Shown: positions 24,172 to 35,500 of the stretch, piece by piece | Layout of the letters: each line of letters begins with the position of its first letter | Position numbering within the stretch: position 1 is the first letter of the stretch | Translations under genes and position numbers: made by a program | The notes under the pieces: generated by a model | The model's input: the letters and a program-made list of their open reading frames with translations, nothing else | The model's database searches: none | What the model was told of the DNA's origin: nothing | Assembly (NCBI GenBank): GCA_949126835.1 | Contig: OX421497.1 | Coordinates: 28,438,742 to 28,502,741 of the forward strand | Length of the DNA stretch: 64,000 nt | Reading direction: 5' to 3' | Origin: Anisus vortex | Lineage: Eukaryota > Mollusca > Gastropoda > Planorbidae

Positions 24172-26313
24172 AGTTTGACTTAGAGATTATCAAAACAATC
24201 CAAACTCCAAAACAAAAAAGAAGCGTTCTCCAGAGCTAGACGGAATCTACAAAAAACTCCAGGAGATCCAGAACAAATGGTTCAACACGAAAGCAGATGG
24301 AATTCAAAGCTTTGCCGACAATCACGACATAAGGCGCTTCTACCAAGCACTACAAGTCATCTATGGACCCAGACCTGCAAGCACCTCTGCTGACGAAACC
24401 CAGATGATCACTGAAAAAGATCAGATTCTAGACAGATGGGCTGAGCACTTCAATAAGGTACTGAACTGCCCAGCCGCTATCAATGATACTGCAATTGCAC
24501 GCCTGCCCCAAGTCGAGCTAAACCATAACCTAGATGCATCACCCTCAGAGGCAGAAGTATCAAAAGCGATCAATCAGATGTCCTGTGGCAAAGCACCAGG
24601 GGGCGATGCTAAACCATCTGAGATATTCAGGTCCGGAGGCGCAGCCATAGTCCATAGGGGGACAGAACTCTTGGAGGTGATCTGGAGCTCAGAGGCTGTC
24701 CCTCAGCAATGGAAAGACGCAAATATAATAAACATCTACAAAAGAAAAGGCAGCCGCCACCTGTGCGACAATTATAGGGGCATATCACTGCTCTGCATTG
24801 CTGGAAAAATCCTTGCCCGCATCTTACTAAATCGCCTAACCCTTCACCTGGAACAGGGCCTCTTGCCAGAAAGCCAATGTGGATTTCGCTCCGAACGAGG
24901 TACCGCAGATATTATATTTGCCGCCCGTCAGGTCCAGGAGAAATGTCAAGAAAAATTCAGCAGCCTCTACATAACTTTTGTCGATCTGACTAAGGCATTT
25001 GATACAGTCAGCAGAGATGGCCTATGGCAAATAATGGGAAAGTTCGGCTGCCCACCAAAATTTATTAACATCGTCAAACAGTTTCACGATGGCATGATGG
25101 CCAAAGTAATGGCAAATGGTGAAGAGTCAAGAGCTTTTCCTGTAACAAATGGGGTAAAACAAGGATGTGTTCTTGCACCTACCCTCTTTAGTATGGTATT
25201 TTCAGCAATGCTAACCGATGCCTTCCACGATTGCAACGAGGGCATACATATACGCTATAGAGCAGACAGGGGCCTATTCAACCAACAACGCATGCGTGCG
25301 GTTACAAATGTGAAAGACACCCTGGTTCGTGACTTCCTGTTTGCGGACGACTGCGCCCTAAATGCCGATTCAGAAAGCATGATGCAGAATCTCATGGATT
25401 GCTTCACCAAAGCCTGTGGTAACTTTGGTCTTACGATAAACACAAAGAAAACAGAGGTTCTACATCAGCCCGCACCAGGGAAACTGCAAACAGATCCAGA
25501 GATCACAGTTAATGGCCAGAAACTTAAAGCTGTCGACAAATTTACCTACCTCGGCAGCACACTAGCGCGCACTGCATTATATAGACGACGAGGTCTGCAA
25601 TAGAATAGCAAAAGCAAGCATCACCTTTGGGCGCCTTCGGGAAAACGTCTGGGACAGGAAAGGTCTCCGTCTAGACACTAAGCTTAAAGTATACAACGCC
25701 ACAATACTGCCAACATTGCTGTATGCGAGCGAAACATGGACAGTGTACAGCAGGCATATAAAGCAACAAAATCACTCCCATGTCGCTTGCCTCCGCAAAT
25801 TACTAAAAATACGTTGGCAAGATGGGTCCCTGGCACTGAAGTGCTTCTCAGAGCAGGCACGTCCAGCATCCAGACTCAGCTTATGAAATCCCAAGCGCGA
25901 TTGGCTGGTCATCTAGTTAGAATGCCGGACCACAGACTGACAAAAAAGCTCCTATTTGTCGAGCTAGCACACGGGAAAAGAAGAACCGGCGGCCAAAAAA
26001 AGAGATTCAAGGACAGTTTGAAAGCAACATTGAAAGCACTCGACGTAGACCCAGATAGATGGGAGGAACTGGCAACTGATAGAAACAGGTGGCGCAATAT
26101 CGTGTCGTCCGGGGCAAAGTTGGCAGAACAAAACAGAATCTCCAGGGCCGAACAGAAAAGAGCAGAAAGAAAAGCCAAGCAGACCTGCAATCGCATCTTT
26201 TGTCTGCAGTACCTGCAACAGATCCTTCAGGGCCCGCATAGGACTGATAGGCCACCAAAGAGGCCACAGCGACTGGTAGACGTGGTCATCCTCGGAAATG
26301 AGGGACGAACAAC
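23867..26313 (+). mobile_element. LINE insertion with 5' inversion (twin priming), 11-bp target duplication
   Basis: AGGCTAAATTT flanks the insert at 23856-23866 and 26314-26324. From about 24180 the plus strand runs in sense through the reverse transcriptase to the 3' end. The leftmost 310 bp encode the preceding part of the same ORF on the minus strand. Both parts share about 34 bp (the LRDYQNNPNSKT region, at 23868-23902 and 24179-24214), the duplication expected where the two priming events overlap. The endonuclease is missing. This is the established L1 twin-priming structure. Confidence 0.9.
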
Positions 26314-26320
26314 AGGCTAA
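24404..26320 (+). pseudogene. LINE reverse transcriptase, broken by frameshifts
   Basis: The frame 24404-25603 holds about 400 residues of reverse transcriptase: NYRGISLLCIAGKILARIL, QCGFRSERGT, YITFVDLTKAFDTV, GVKQGCVLAPTLF and the catalytic FADD box (FLFADDCALNADS), then YLGSTL. A frameshift near 25590 moves the rest to other frames: LYASETW, then GHLVRMPDHRL and GKRRTGGQKKRFKDSLKATL in 25736-26320. A Cys/His finger (FVCSTCNRSFRARIGLIGH) lies in yet another frame near 26200. Sense translation extends upstream to 24180. The type resembles RTE-like or related LINEs; the clade was not settled. Confidence 0.88.
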
Positions 26321-26324
26321 ATTT

Positions 26325-27890
26325 AGTTTTCTATATGGGGAGAGTGGGAGAGGAGTATTTAGAGTTGTTTGAATTAATATATTTATGACATCTTAAAAAT
26401 TCCATTTTTTTACATATTTGGAAAAATACGGGTGTTCTGAAAAGGTTTGCTGGGTGGGGTGAAAGGGGGAGGGGAGATGGAGGGTGAAAGAGGTGAAAAG
26501 ACAACATCTATGAATGGGTAGCCCTGACTGGGGTGAAGCCATGGAGAAGAGAATTACAACGACCGGAGCTAGATACGTTGCATGTCATCTATTAGTGACA
26601 CCCCAAGGGTCCAAAAGACTAAAGGGAGTAATATAGGTCTGTGATAGGCTTACCAAAAAGGGAGGAGATAAAATTTTTGGTAGGGCGCATTTTAAAAAAA
26701 AAATCCAATTTCGAAAAACTAGACTAAATTAGGATGACGTCTGGTTGAATTGGCGAAACTGAGTTTCTTGTTCTGGATCTGAACCGACTGCACTGTTTTA
26801 GATCCGATTTTAATAAAATTTGAAACTATGCTTTCTTTAAGTAAAAAAAAAAGGAATATGAAATCGATTTTGAACACAAACAAACAACAAATAAAACTTA
26901 ATTAATAGGTCTACACTGTCATTTATGTGTAGTTGACTTGGCCTATTTCTTTTCAGGTCTTTTAAAGTCGGCCTACAATGATAAAAATATTGCAAACTTT
27001 CCGAGTTTATTATTTTATGGCTAATTCAATTAAAACAAGTTAAAATTAAATGGATTTTTAAATTCTAACAATTACACCACAAGTTTCATTGGGTGGCCAA
27101 TAACGGTAGCTAGATCTTGTTCGAACAATTTATCTTTTACTTCTTTTGTATGTCTATTGCCCAACCTTTAAATATAACATTGTAGGCTAATTATTAGATG
27201 AAATAAGCAAATTTATTTTTTTCTAATTTGTTTTTAAAAAAAACTTTGCTGTATTTTAATTTCATAGTTAATTAGACTATTTATTGGAACCGGTTTCGGG
27301 ACTCTTTCAGAACCGGGTATCGGAATCTTGAAACCAATCCAGGTAAGCCACTCGACTCAGCAAGCCTACTGCTTAGGCCTACACATATTTTAATAATAGG
27401 GCCTATTTACAAATGTCTCTCAAAAATTACACTTCTACATGACAAATTATACTGTTGATACAAGTTATTTAGGCTTTGTATTAAAATTTCAGACTATATA
27501 GTCTACTATCGGTCATTTAGATTGATTAATTCAGCAATCTACTGGGTAATTGAAATGTGCAATTCTTTTGGTCCCTTGGCCTATTGTGACGCACTGCAGA
27601 CGACCTGATTACGCTGCGCCGTTTTTCAACTTTTCTACCATCTTTTCAAGCCAGGATTTATTCTTTTTTGTTTGTTCATTTTATATTCTTGACGTATGAG
27701 AGTGGTTTGTATACCTGAAACTACTGTTCCTATGCCTTTTATGTGAAGAACGCCTAGACTAGATGAAACTATTTTACACCATTAGTGTTCTTCATGCTTA
27801 TGAACGAACCGCTATCTTCATAAATGACAACAACACATAAACATATGTCATAACACGAACAAGACAAAAGAAGTGTGGCCGTAGATGAAG
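26325..27890. other. No gene seen
   Basis: AT-rich DNA with some G-rich stretches (26450-26500). No exon-like segment or known repeat. Confidence 0.65.
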
Positions 27891-27899
27891 ACTACGTCT

Positions 27900-28365
27900 G
27901 TGGACCTAGAAGCATTTTATCCACTTTGCTCAGACAGACCCGTCAACAGTGGCAAAAGTAAAGGCGGAGGGCTGGTACAGCATTGCAACAAAAAGAAGGA
28001 TATATGCACACCAAAATAGAATTATTGTGCGTCGGCCTCAGGCCATACCACAGAATAGGTATGCCATACTATCTACGCGTGAGATAGGCTTACCACGCAA
28101 ATATACTAATAAGAAATATATCCGATTATCGTCAAGACTGTCAGCTACAATAGCCTACAATAGCTGACTACTAATGAACTTTATCTTGTATGATAAATTG
28201 TGTGATTGTATACGCGTGCATGTCTATTTAATTTTACAAGTATATTTTTGTGCTTGGGTACAAATAGTAAATAGTTGTTTTATTTAAAATATGCTGAAAG
28301 ACAAAACATCTGTAATCAAGACGAATTTCCATTTGTTTGGAACAATAAAGAAATCTTATCTTATA
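27900..28365 (+). mobile_element. LINE remnant: possible endonuclease scrap and 3' UTR
   Basis: The 3' part (28290-28365) has ATGCTGAAAGACAAAAC, CATTTGTTTGGAACAATAAA and a CTTATCTTAT tail, collinear with the reverse of 29966-30070. About 27935-27975 reads DRPVNSGKSKGGGL, reminiscent of LINE endonucleases; the link is tentative. Confidence 0.45.
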
Positions 28366-29965
28366 TAGGCCTATATATAAAGCACAAAATGATGATAGCC
28401 GAAATATGACCCATTTTAATATAAAACATAATTAGGTCAAAGTTTGGAAGTATTTTTAACTAGGTCAAAACTTCAAAACTAAACTCAGTTACACTGTTGA
28501 CGTGTAAATCAGTAGACGTATGCCTGCACTCGCCTGCCTAGGCCTACAAAAGTACATTAAAAGGTAGGCTACTTCTTGTCCATATACAAATAGCCTAACG
28601 TTATTATATTTCACTTGACCTATTTGAGTTATATTGTCATATATAGACCTATATATAATAGGGCCCTATATATGTATATGTCTGTGTGGGCTATCTCTGT
28701 GTGTGTAGGCCTACACCATAATATGTGTGCGTGGTGGGGGGGGGGGGGCGATAGAGATAATACGATAATCGCACCCACCATTCTCAGCAACTCACCTCCG
28801 GTTATTTCCAACGGTATAAAAAAAATTAACTTTAGCTTTGCTTAACATCCCCCCCCCCCCGGCTTTCTTTAAAAAAATATAGGTCCTATAGGCAATGTCC
28901 CGTTACCTCAGCCTATCCTATGTTTGGAAAGTCCAGAGTCAGTCTAGACCTACATTATGTTTCGCCAAGTAAATGCTGATATTTAAATAGGTCCATTCAG
29001 GCCTATGTTATGTATGTGGAAGTGGGTGTAATGTAGAGCCTATAGGCCTAGGCCTATACGATGTTAAAGTATTTAACGCAAGTATATTTAATGTAGCCTA
29101 CAGAGGCTACAACTATGGGCAGGGCCTATTAATTACTTTGCAAAAAATAAAGTAGATACAAGTGTTGTGTACGAATTATCATTTAGAAATAGGTCATTGT
29201 ATGCCTATATTATATTACACTTACACGTTTCAAATGTCTGTAGACAACACATAAATGTAAACATGTACAGGCTCTTTAGCCTACTTTTTTTTACTTTCTT
29301 AGGCTATAAGCTTACATTACGTCGTATGTCTATGTAGAAAGGTAATAAAAAATTGTATTCATATAATATTTGGTGTCTGATGTTGTTTGTTATGTATTGT
29401 TGTTTTGTAGCATCAAACAAATAGTAAATGTACGTATTTTTAACAGCCATTCTTTTTCTTTGGCCAGCATTTAAGGAAACGCTAATGTAGGCTACATACA
29501 TAGTCATTGGATTAAAGGTGCAGGGAGGAATTCATTCAGAAAAGTGCATAATTTTAACCTCAACTAAATTATTTTTTAAGAAAAACGAACATCTTTTGAG
29601 CCGTCCATATATTATACAAGACGCCACGCAACTCAGACATGGAGGGGGTCAGACATTTGCAATAATATGTGAAGAGTGGAGGAATAGCCTATTTAAACAG
29701 TGTGGCGTCAAGTAAAAAAGAAAACGCCTTTTACTTTTAAGTGAAAATTCAGCTTGAACAGTTTCATTTAATCAACAGCTGCAATTGTTCACTGAAATAT
29801 TTATATTACATATTATCCATCGGGTGAAATTAAGGGGTAGGGCAAATGGTGCAAATTTAAGTGGGGGACGAAAATAGTGCACAATGAATAAGGGGATAGG
29901 CATAATAGCATTCTGCAATTTATGAACTCGCGTACATTTTGGCCCTTAACGATTTATAAATTAAT
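28366..29965. other. No gene seen; rich in TAGGCCTA-like palindromes
   Basis: Many AGGCCTA-type words (for example GTAGGCCTAC at 28706) and poly-G/poly-C runs at about 28737 and 28850. No supported coding sequence. Confidence 0.6.
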
Positions 29966-30375
29966 ATTTTATAAGATAAAGATAAGATAAGATTGCTTTA
30001 TTGATCCAAATGAATGGAAAATTGACTTGATTACATAAATTCCGTCTTTCAGCATACCTAAAACAATATTAAAGAACCATTTGTACTCAAACACAATAGA
30101 CATTCACGCATACTATCATACCATTTATCATACAAGAAAAAAAGTAGGCCTATTATTTAGGAGTCAGCTATTGAGCCATTGTATTTCCTGGCTGAAAGGT
30201 GATTCTTTTGAAAGAGTCTCACTGACAGTGGAACAAAAGAGTTCCTAAATCTCTCTGTTCTTGCCCTTATTGAAAGAAGCCGAACACTTCGACTAGATAT
30301 TATGTAACTATCATGAAGCGGGTGTGCATGATCTTGGAGGATTTTATCAATCATAGACAGGCACCTTGAACTGAA
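29966..30375 (-). mobile_element. LINE 3' end (L2/CR1-like) with (CTTAT)n tail
   Basis: The minus strand reads KILQDHAHPLHDSYII and ARTERFRNSFVPLSVRLFQK, the typical last residues of an L2/CR1-like LINE ORF. Then comes a 3' UTR ending CAATAAAGCAATCTTATCTT. It shares the 3' UTR with 28290-28365. Confidence 0.7.
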
Positions 30376-32278
30376 AATATCCGCAAGAGATGGTAATTAT
30401 CTTTAGTATAGGCTTGGTAACTTGGTAATAAAAATTAAATTTATTACACGTTTCAACATTTTCCATTCTCATTTTTAGACGAAAAATTGTATCCAGCTAA
30501 TGAGTAATTATTCTCAAGAATTTTGTTCAGATATTTGCACATCGTTACAGCACTGACACAGTAGAACGCTAGTTAAGACAATGACTATTATGTTCATATA
30601 CATTTATATGGAAATAGCTTAAGTTATAAGCTTATACCATTTAAATCAGTATTTAAAATTTAAAAATCCTTAAATTAATATAGATGTCTATAACAAATAG
30701 GCTACTAAGAAGATGTACCCAAAAAATATTTTAAGGCAGGCTATAGATCTAATAAAATGTGAATGCAAACGCGCTTTAAAATTTTCCTATTTCTGTAACT
30801 CAGTCCTTTGAATTTAACAAATTCATTTTCTCCACCATTTAAAACTTACTTTAAATTAACATTATTTTATTATTTCTCTCCATTTGTGAATAGGTAGGCC
30901 TAAATACAATTTTGGCATAGGCCTGAAATAACAGTCAATCTTTGGGGCTAATAACTTGTAGCCTTTTATAACCCGTCACCCCCCCCCCCTATTCCCCCCA
31001 AAAAGGGCTTGGTTTATTTTTGGAAAGGTGGGTAGGCATGTATCGCCCCTTCCCCTTCAATGGAACATTCCTAAATAGGCTACGCCACTGCAGGGTGTGT
31101 GGGGAAGGGGACTTACAGAGCTTTATCATAACAGAAAGCTATAGGATCGAGCCTCTCTTGTTGTGACGATAGTGGGGAGGGGGGTCAAGAATCGACCGAA
31201 ATCTCGTGACGTCATTTATGGATAACCCCTAAATTTCTTTAAGTTTTTTTTTTTTTTCTTTATTAGTGGCCCTATGTGGATTGTTATTATTTTAGTGTGA
31301 TGGGAAAGTGGGACGACATAAAACAGCTCAACATGACATTAAATAGGGCTAGATTACTGAAACAAAAACACACAACAAAAACGAAAAGTTGTCACGGCAA
31401 CGTTGTTGTTTCGTTTATTTGATTTAGCCTATATATAAATGAAATGATTATGCTCCTATGCCTATATCTTATATATCATAGATCTAGTAGTAGAATAATA
31501 AATGTAAGATAACAAAGCCCACTTGGCGACAACCTTTAGACCTATTATATAGTCTAGTTGTTTTTTTTTAAATAACTTACTTTAATTAACGAACAGATAG
31601 CCTACGCGGGAAAAGGGGGGGGGGGTATAATTTGCCTATTTCCTTATCCATCCCCTTCCAAACTGTGGATTCTCTTGTTGGTTAATGCTATATATTAAAT
31701 GTCATTGGGAAAATCCATCAACCTACTAAAAGCTTCATCTTATAAGTCAAATGTGAATCAGCCATTCAGATTTTCTTTAAGGAAAAAAAAATAGTAGGCC
31801 TACTAGAAAACTCAGCGACTTAGCTATCCAAAATGTACACATGTAGGTCTACGTCTATACGTGTAACGTGAGTGGCTGCTCTGAATTCAATATATCGATC
31901 TGTGTTAAATTATCTTCGACTATTTCCATATAAAAACCCGAACGAATAGGAAAATTATATACGTACATTAATAATTTACATTGTACTAGTATCCTTATAT
32001 TAATTATTTTTTAACTAAACTCATTTAGGGCTTTGGTTTGGTTTTACAGAGGATTTGCATTTGAAAACAAAAAAGCGATAGCTTTAGTCTTGCTATTGAG
32101 AATGTCTTTCTTTTATGGGGGAAAGCTTTTTGATAAAAGAGGGTGCTACGTAAGATACTTTACGCTTTTATAAACCATAAACAGTTTATTAGAGATGATT
32201 TTATTCACAAATTAAATATATACAATTTAATGCATTTATTTTCCAAAAATAATTGTTTTTGTTTATTTTTATTATTAG
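30376..32278. other. Upstream region of the MPP8-like gene; first exon expected here but not identified
   Basis: The first visible MPP8 exon needs a phase-0 upstream exon with the start codon. Short ATG...GT candidates exist by chance, but none could be singled out. Confidence 0.4.
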
Positions 32279-32578
32279 GTCATTTTACCTGCTTCCCCTT
32301 TCGGAAGATTCGATTCAAATGACAACACAGCGGAAGCGGATGAAGAAATTGAAGTGCTAGAAGGCCCAGAGGTTGAAATTGTGGGTTCGTGCGACGAAAG
32401 TATTTTAACTAAATTCGATATGGATTCTTACAAGAGTGATTCTGAAAATGTGAGCATAAATGATGATGCCACAGCAGATCACGAAATCGTTTGCTACCAG
32501 CCGGGCACAGAGCCGGATAACAAATATTATGAAGTGGAAGCTATTATTGCTGGACCTAAAAAGCGAAGAGAACATCTT
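32279..32578 (+). CDS. MPHOSPH8: MPP8-like exon a: acidic N-terminal region and first strand of the chromodomain
   Basis: The acceptor is TTATTAG and the donor is CTT|GTGAGT, with phase 0 at both ends. The exon encodes 100 residues: an acidic stretch (AEADEEIEVLEGPEVE) and the chromodomain start YYEVEAII, whose second Tyr aligns with the first cage aromatic. The only in-frame ATG (32420) lies too far in to be a likely start. Confidence 0.85.
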
Positions 32579-35500
32579 GTGAGTTGTTTAGATGTTTGTT
32601 TTTCTTTTGAGCGCAAGTAGTATTAGATCTAGACTAGATCTAGTCGTTCTTCCTCCGTGCATCTCATTCTTAGGTTTATATACTCGTGGACATTATGGTC
32701 CAAATTATAGTCTATTGTTATCTTCAAAATATACCATTCTATAAAATTGTTTCAACCTATTCTAATAGGCCTGAAATCCTAACTAAAAGTACTATAAATT
32801 AAAAAAGCAAAAAAAAAAACAAAAAAAAAAAAAGGCTAGCCTGTCGCCGTAGCCGACCATAACTTTACCTAGGCCAGGCTTACTTAAAATTAAAATTTAA
32901 TTGATCTAACTGAGCCTAGCTCAAACTAACAAATGGCGACCAGTGCCAGTGATGTGTAGTGCTAGCGTAAGAGGCATATAATAATATATATCATATATTA
33001 TATTATCGAAGTGGCTATTCGGACCCGGTAGACTTAGTGATAAATATTAGAAGTATCATTTAGTTTATATATAGGTTATGGGTGGATTTGTAGTATTTTT
33101 GGTAATAGTTAGTATCGGTTAGGTTATAAAGGATAGGGATAGATTTTGTGTTTTCTGTGCTACTTCTTATAATATATATATGGTAAAACAAACATTTTTT
33201 GTGTTTGTTTCCCTCTTTTTTTATGTTTTCTATGAGTTTTGAGGAATTCTGACTGAAGCCGGGTCCGAATAGCCATTTCATGCTAAAGTGCTAAAGGGAC
33301 CCGGGTCTGAATAGCGGCAGCCTTATATTATATATTAAATATATAGATCTAGATAGGAAAAATATAATATAGGCTATAGCCTATGGCCTATACTATTATA
33401 ATATGACCTGTAAAACCGTAGGCCTTAGGCTAAGGCTTAGGCCTTAAGCCTAGTATTATAATCTAATGCAGACTTGGTTTCAATTCAATTAGTCGAGGCC
33501 TAATCCTAAAATTAGTGAGTTATGCTATTTTTAACTAACCTAAAGTTTAAAATTAAAGTCAAATCCTAAAATAGCGTAACTATCCTAAAAACTCAAGACT
33601 AAGCCCAAATAATACCTGTATTAGATGCTATGCTATACTATTATCATATATTGCCTATACTATAGTAGGCCTATACCTAGGGCCTTTTAATGTTTTATAT
33701 ACTTTGTGGCGTGACTTCGTGGGGTTTGGTAGCTCCTTGCAGGTTTGATTTTGACCGCTAGAGTGGGATCCTTGCTAGCTGTGGGCTGACCAAGCGAAAA
33801 TGAAGACTTTTTTATAAGGCACCTGTTCTAGCCTTTTCCTCCATGGAGGTGGTAAGCATAATGACATAGTGATTCCTAAAATCTAAAAAGGTCTGCTCAG
33901 ACACACGGGGGGGAGGGGGGGGGCTGCTGAACTTTTCTTACTGCTTCGGTCCATTAAAGAGCGACCCAATGCCGCCTGTGTGCAGGTTTGTGTCTACAGT
34001 GTATCCTTACCTGCTGCTTGGCCACTTGCCCTTAGTCACAGGACTTTTGATTGCCCTTAAGATATTTGGAAACGTAATGCGTCTTTATTTTTATTTAAAT
34101 ACAGGATAGTTGCGCACGTCATCAACCTCACTCTCTCGTCCCGTCCATAAATGTCCAGGCAATTGGAGATAGCTTGGGGGTGCAGTGGATGGCCTATAGT
34201 GGTCTGTTGTGCCTCACTGTGCTCTTTCTCACACTCCACGGTGTATTGCTGTCCATGCCTTTATTCCCGTTTTACCTAGTAATGGGCATCTTCCATGAAT
34301 TCTGCCAGCTCCAGTCTGTCCATTCAAGGAAGGCAGTTTCTATCTTACCGCAGGACACAGACATGTTCACAAGCACTGTGGGTATTGATTTTTGGTCTAC
34401 CCCGTGTATTTCATTTCCTCAGTACCCTCCATATCTGGGGTCATTCCCCTATCCGCCACCTGGGTAGTCTCTATGGGAGAACAACTATGCACATCTGCAT
34501 CATTTGTGTGCAATACTTGCAAAAAATCTTTCAGGGCCCATTTAGGACTAATAGGCCACCAAAGAAGCCACAATGCGACTGGGAGACGTGGTCATCCTCA
34601 GAAAAGACAGAAAAACAACAATACAAACATATACTATACTCTATAGCAGTGGTTCCCGACCTTCTTTTAAAATGCCAGACCGACCTTAATTTCAGCTTCT
34701 CATGTTATGGTGAACTCAACCATACAAAATTTTTTTGTTACCTTATAACTGTAATTTGCTAGTGTCATGAATTGTAATGTAAATATCTGATATGCAGGAT
34801 GAGGATTTCTTTAGTTGTTACAAATTGAAGCATTGGGATTAATCACAAAAACAATATCTAATTAGATATTGTGAAATATTGATTTCTAATTAATGATTTA
34901 CCATTCCCTGTGTTATTTGGTAATGGTAATCTATATAGCGCTTCTATCCATGCTATTTTAGCATGCTCAGTGCGCTCTAGAAGACTATTAATCTGTTTCA
35001 CTGCTGCCGGTTAAGCGCATGTGATAACAACTCAATATTAACGTCATCTAGTCCCAAAACTCCTGTAGGGCGACAGGGATCTGCCGGTGGCGGGGCTCGA
35101 ACCCGCGACGTGTCAAGTGTTTTTTTCGGTTGACAGTCTGGTGAGCTAACCGCTAGGCCAGCCGGTGTTGTTTGTTGTTTCTTTTTTTACATATCTATTA
35201 ATATCAAAGCAAGGGAGGCAGTATTCACATCAATTATATAGACCCAACAGCATCCACCCACACTAAGTTCCAATGTATTCATGCACTCTACAAAATGTGT
35301 GACTGGTCTTCATGCGTACATTATGACACCATCTCTGTCATATACACTGTATTTGTATGGGAAGTATGTGATTGGGCTGGTGTGATGATGTCACCATGTC
35401 TTGTACTCATATGTAAATGTATTTGCATGTGGATGGGCCCACCTGGAGACAGATAGATGAGCAGTGTCTCGGTTCTAAAAAGGCCATCCAAATGATGTTT

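Noticed and set aside
25909..26267. Three overlapping minus-strand frames
   Set aside because: They are shadows of the LINE ORF on the plus strand.
31840..31875. First coding exon of the MPP8-like gene (ATG near 31833 with GTGAGT near 31876)
   Set aside because: The resulting phase would leave two bases and break the frame of the phase-0 exon at 32279.
35085..35164. Functional tRNA gene on the minus strand
   Set aside because: Same SINE family, with a target duplication around the entire SINE.
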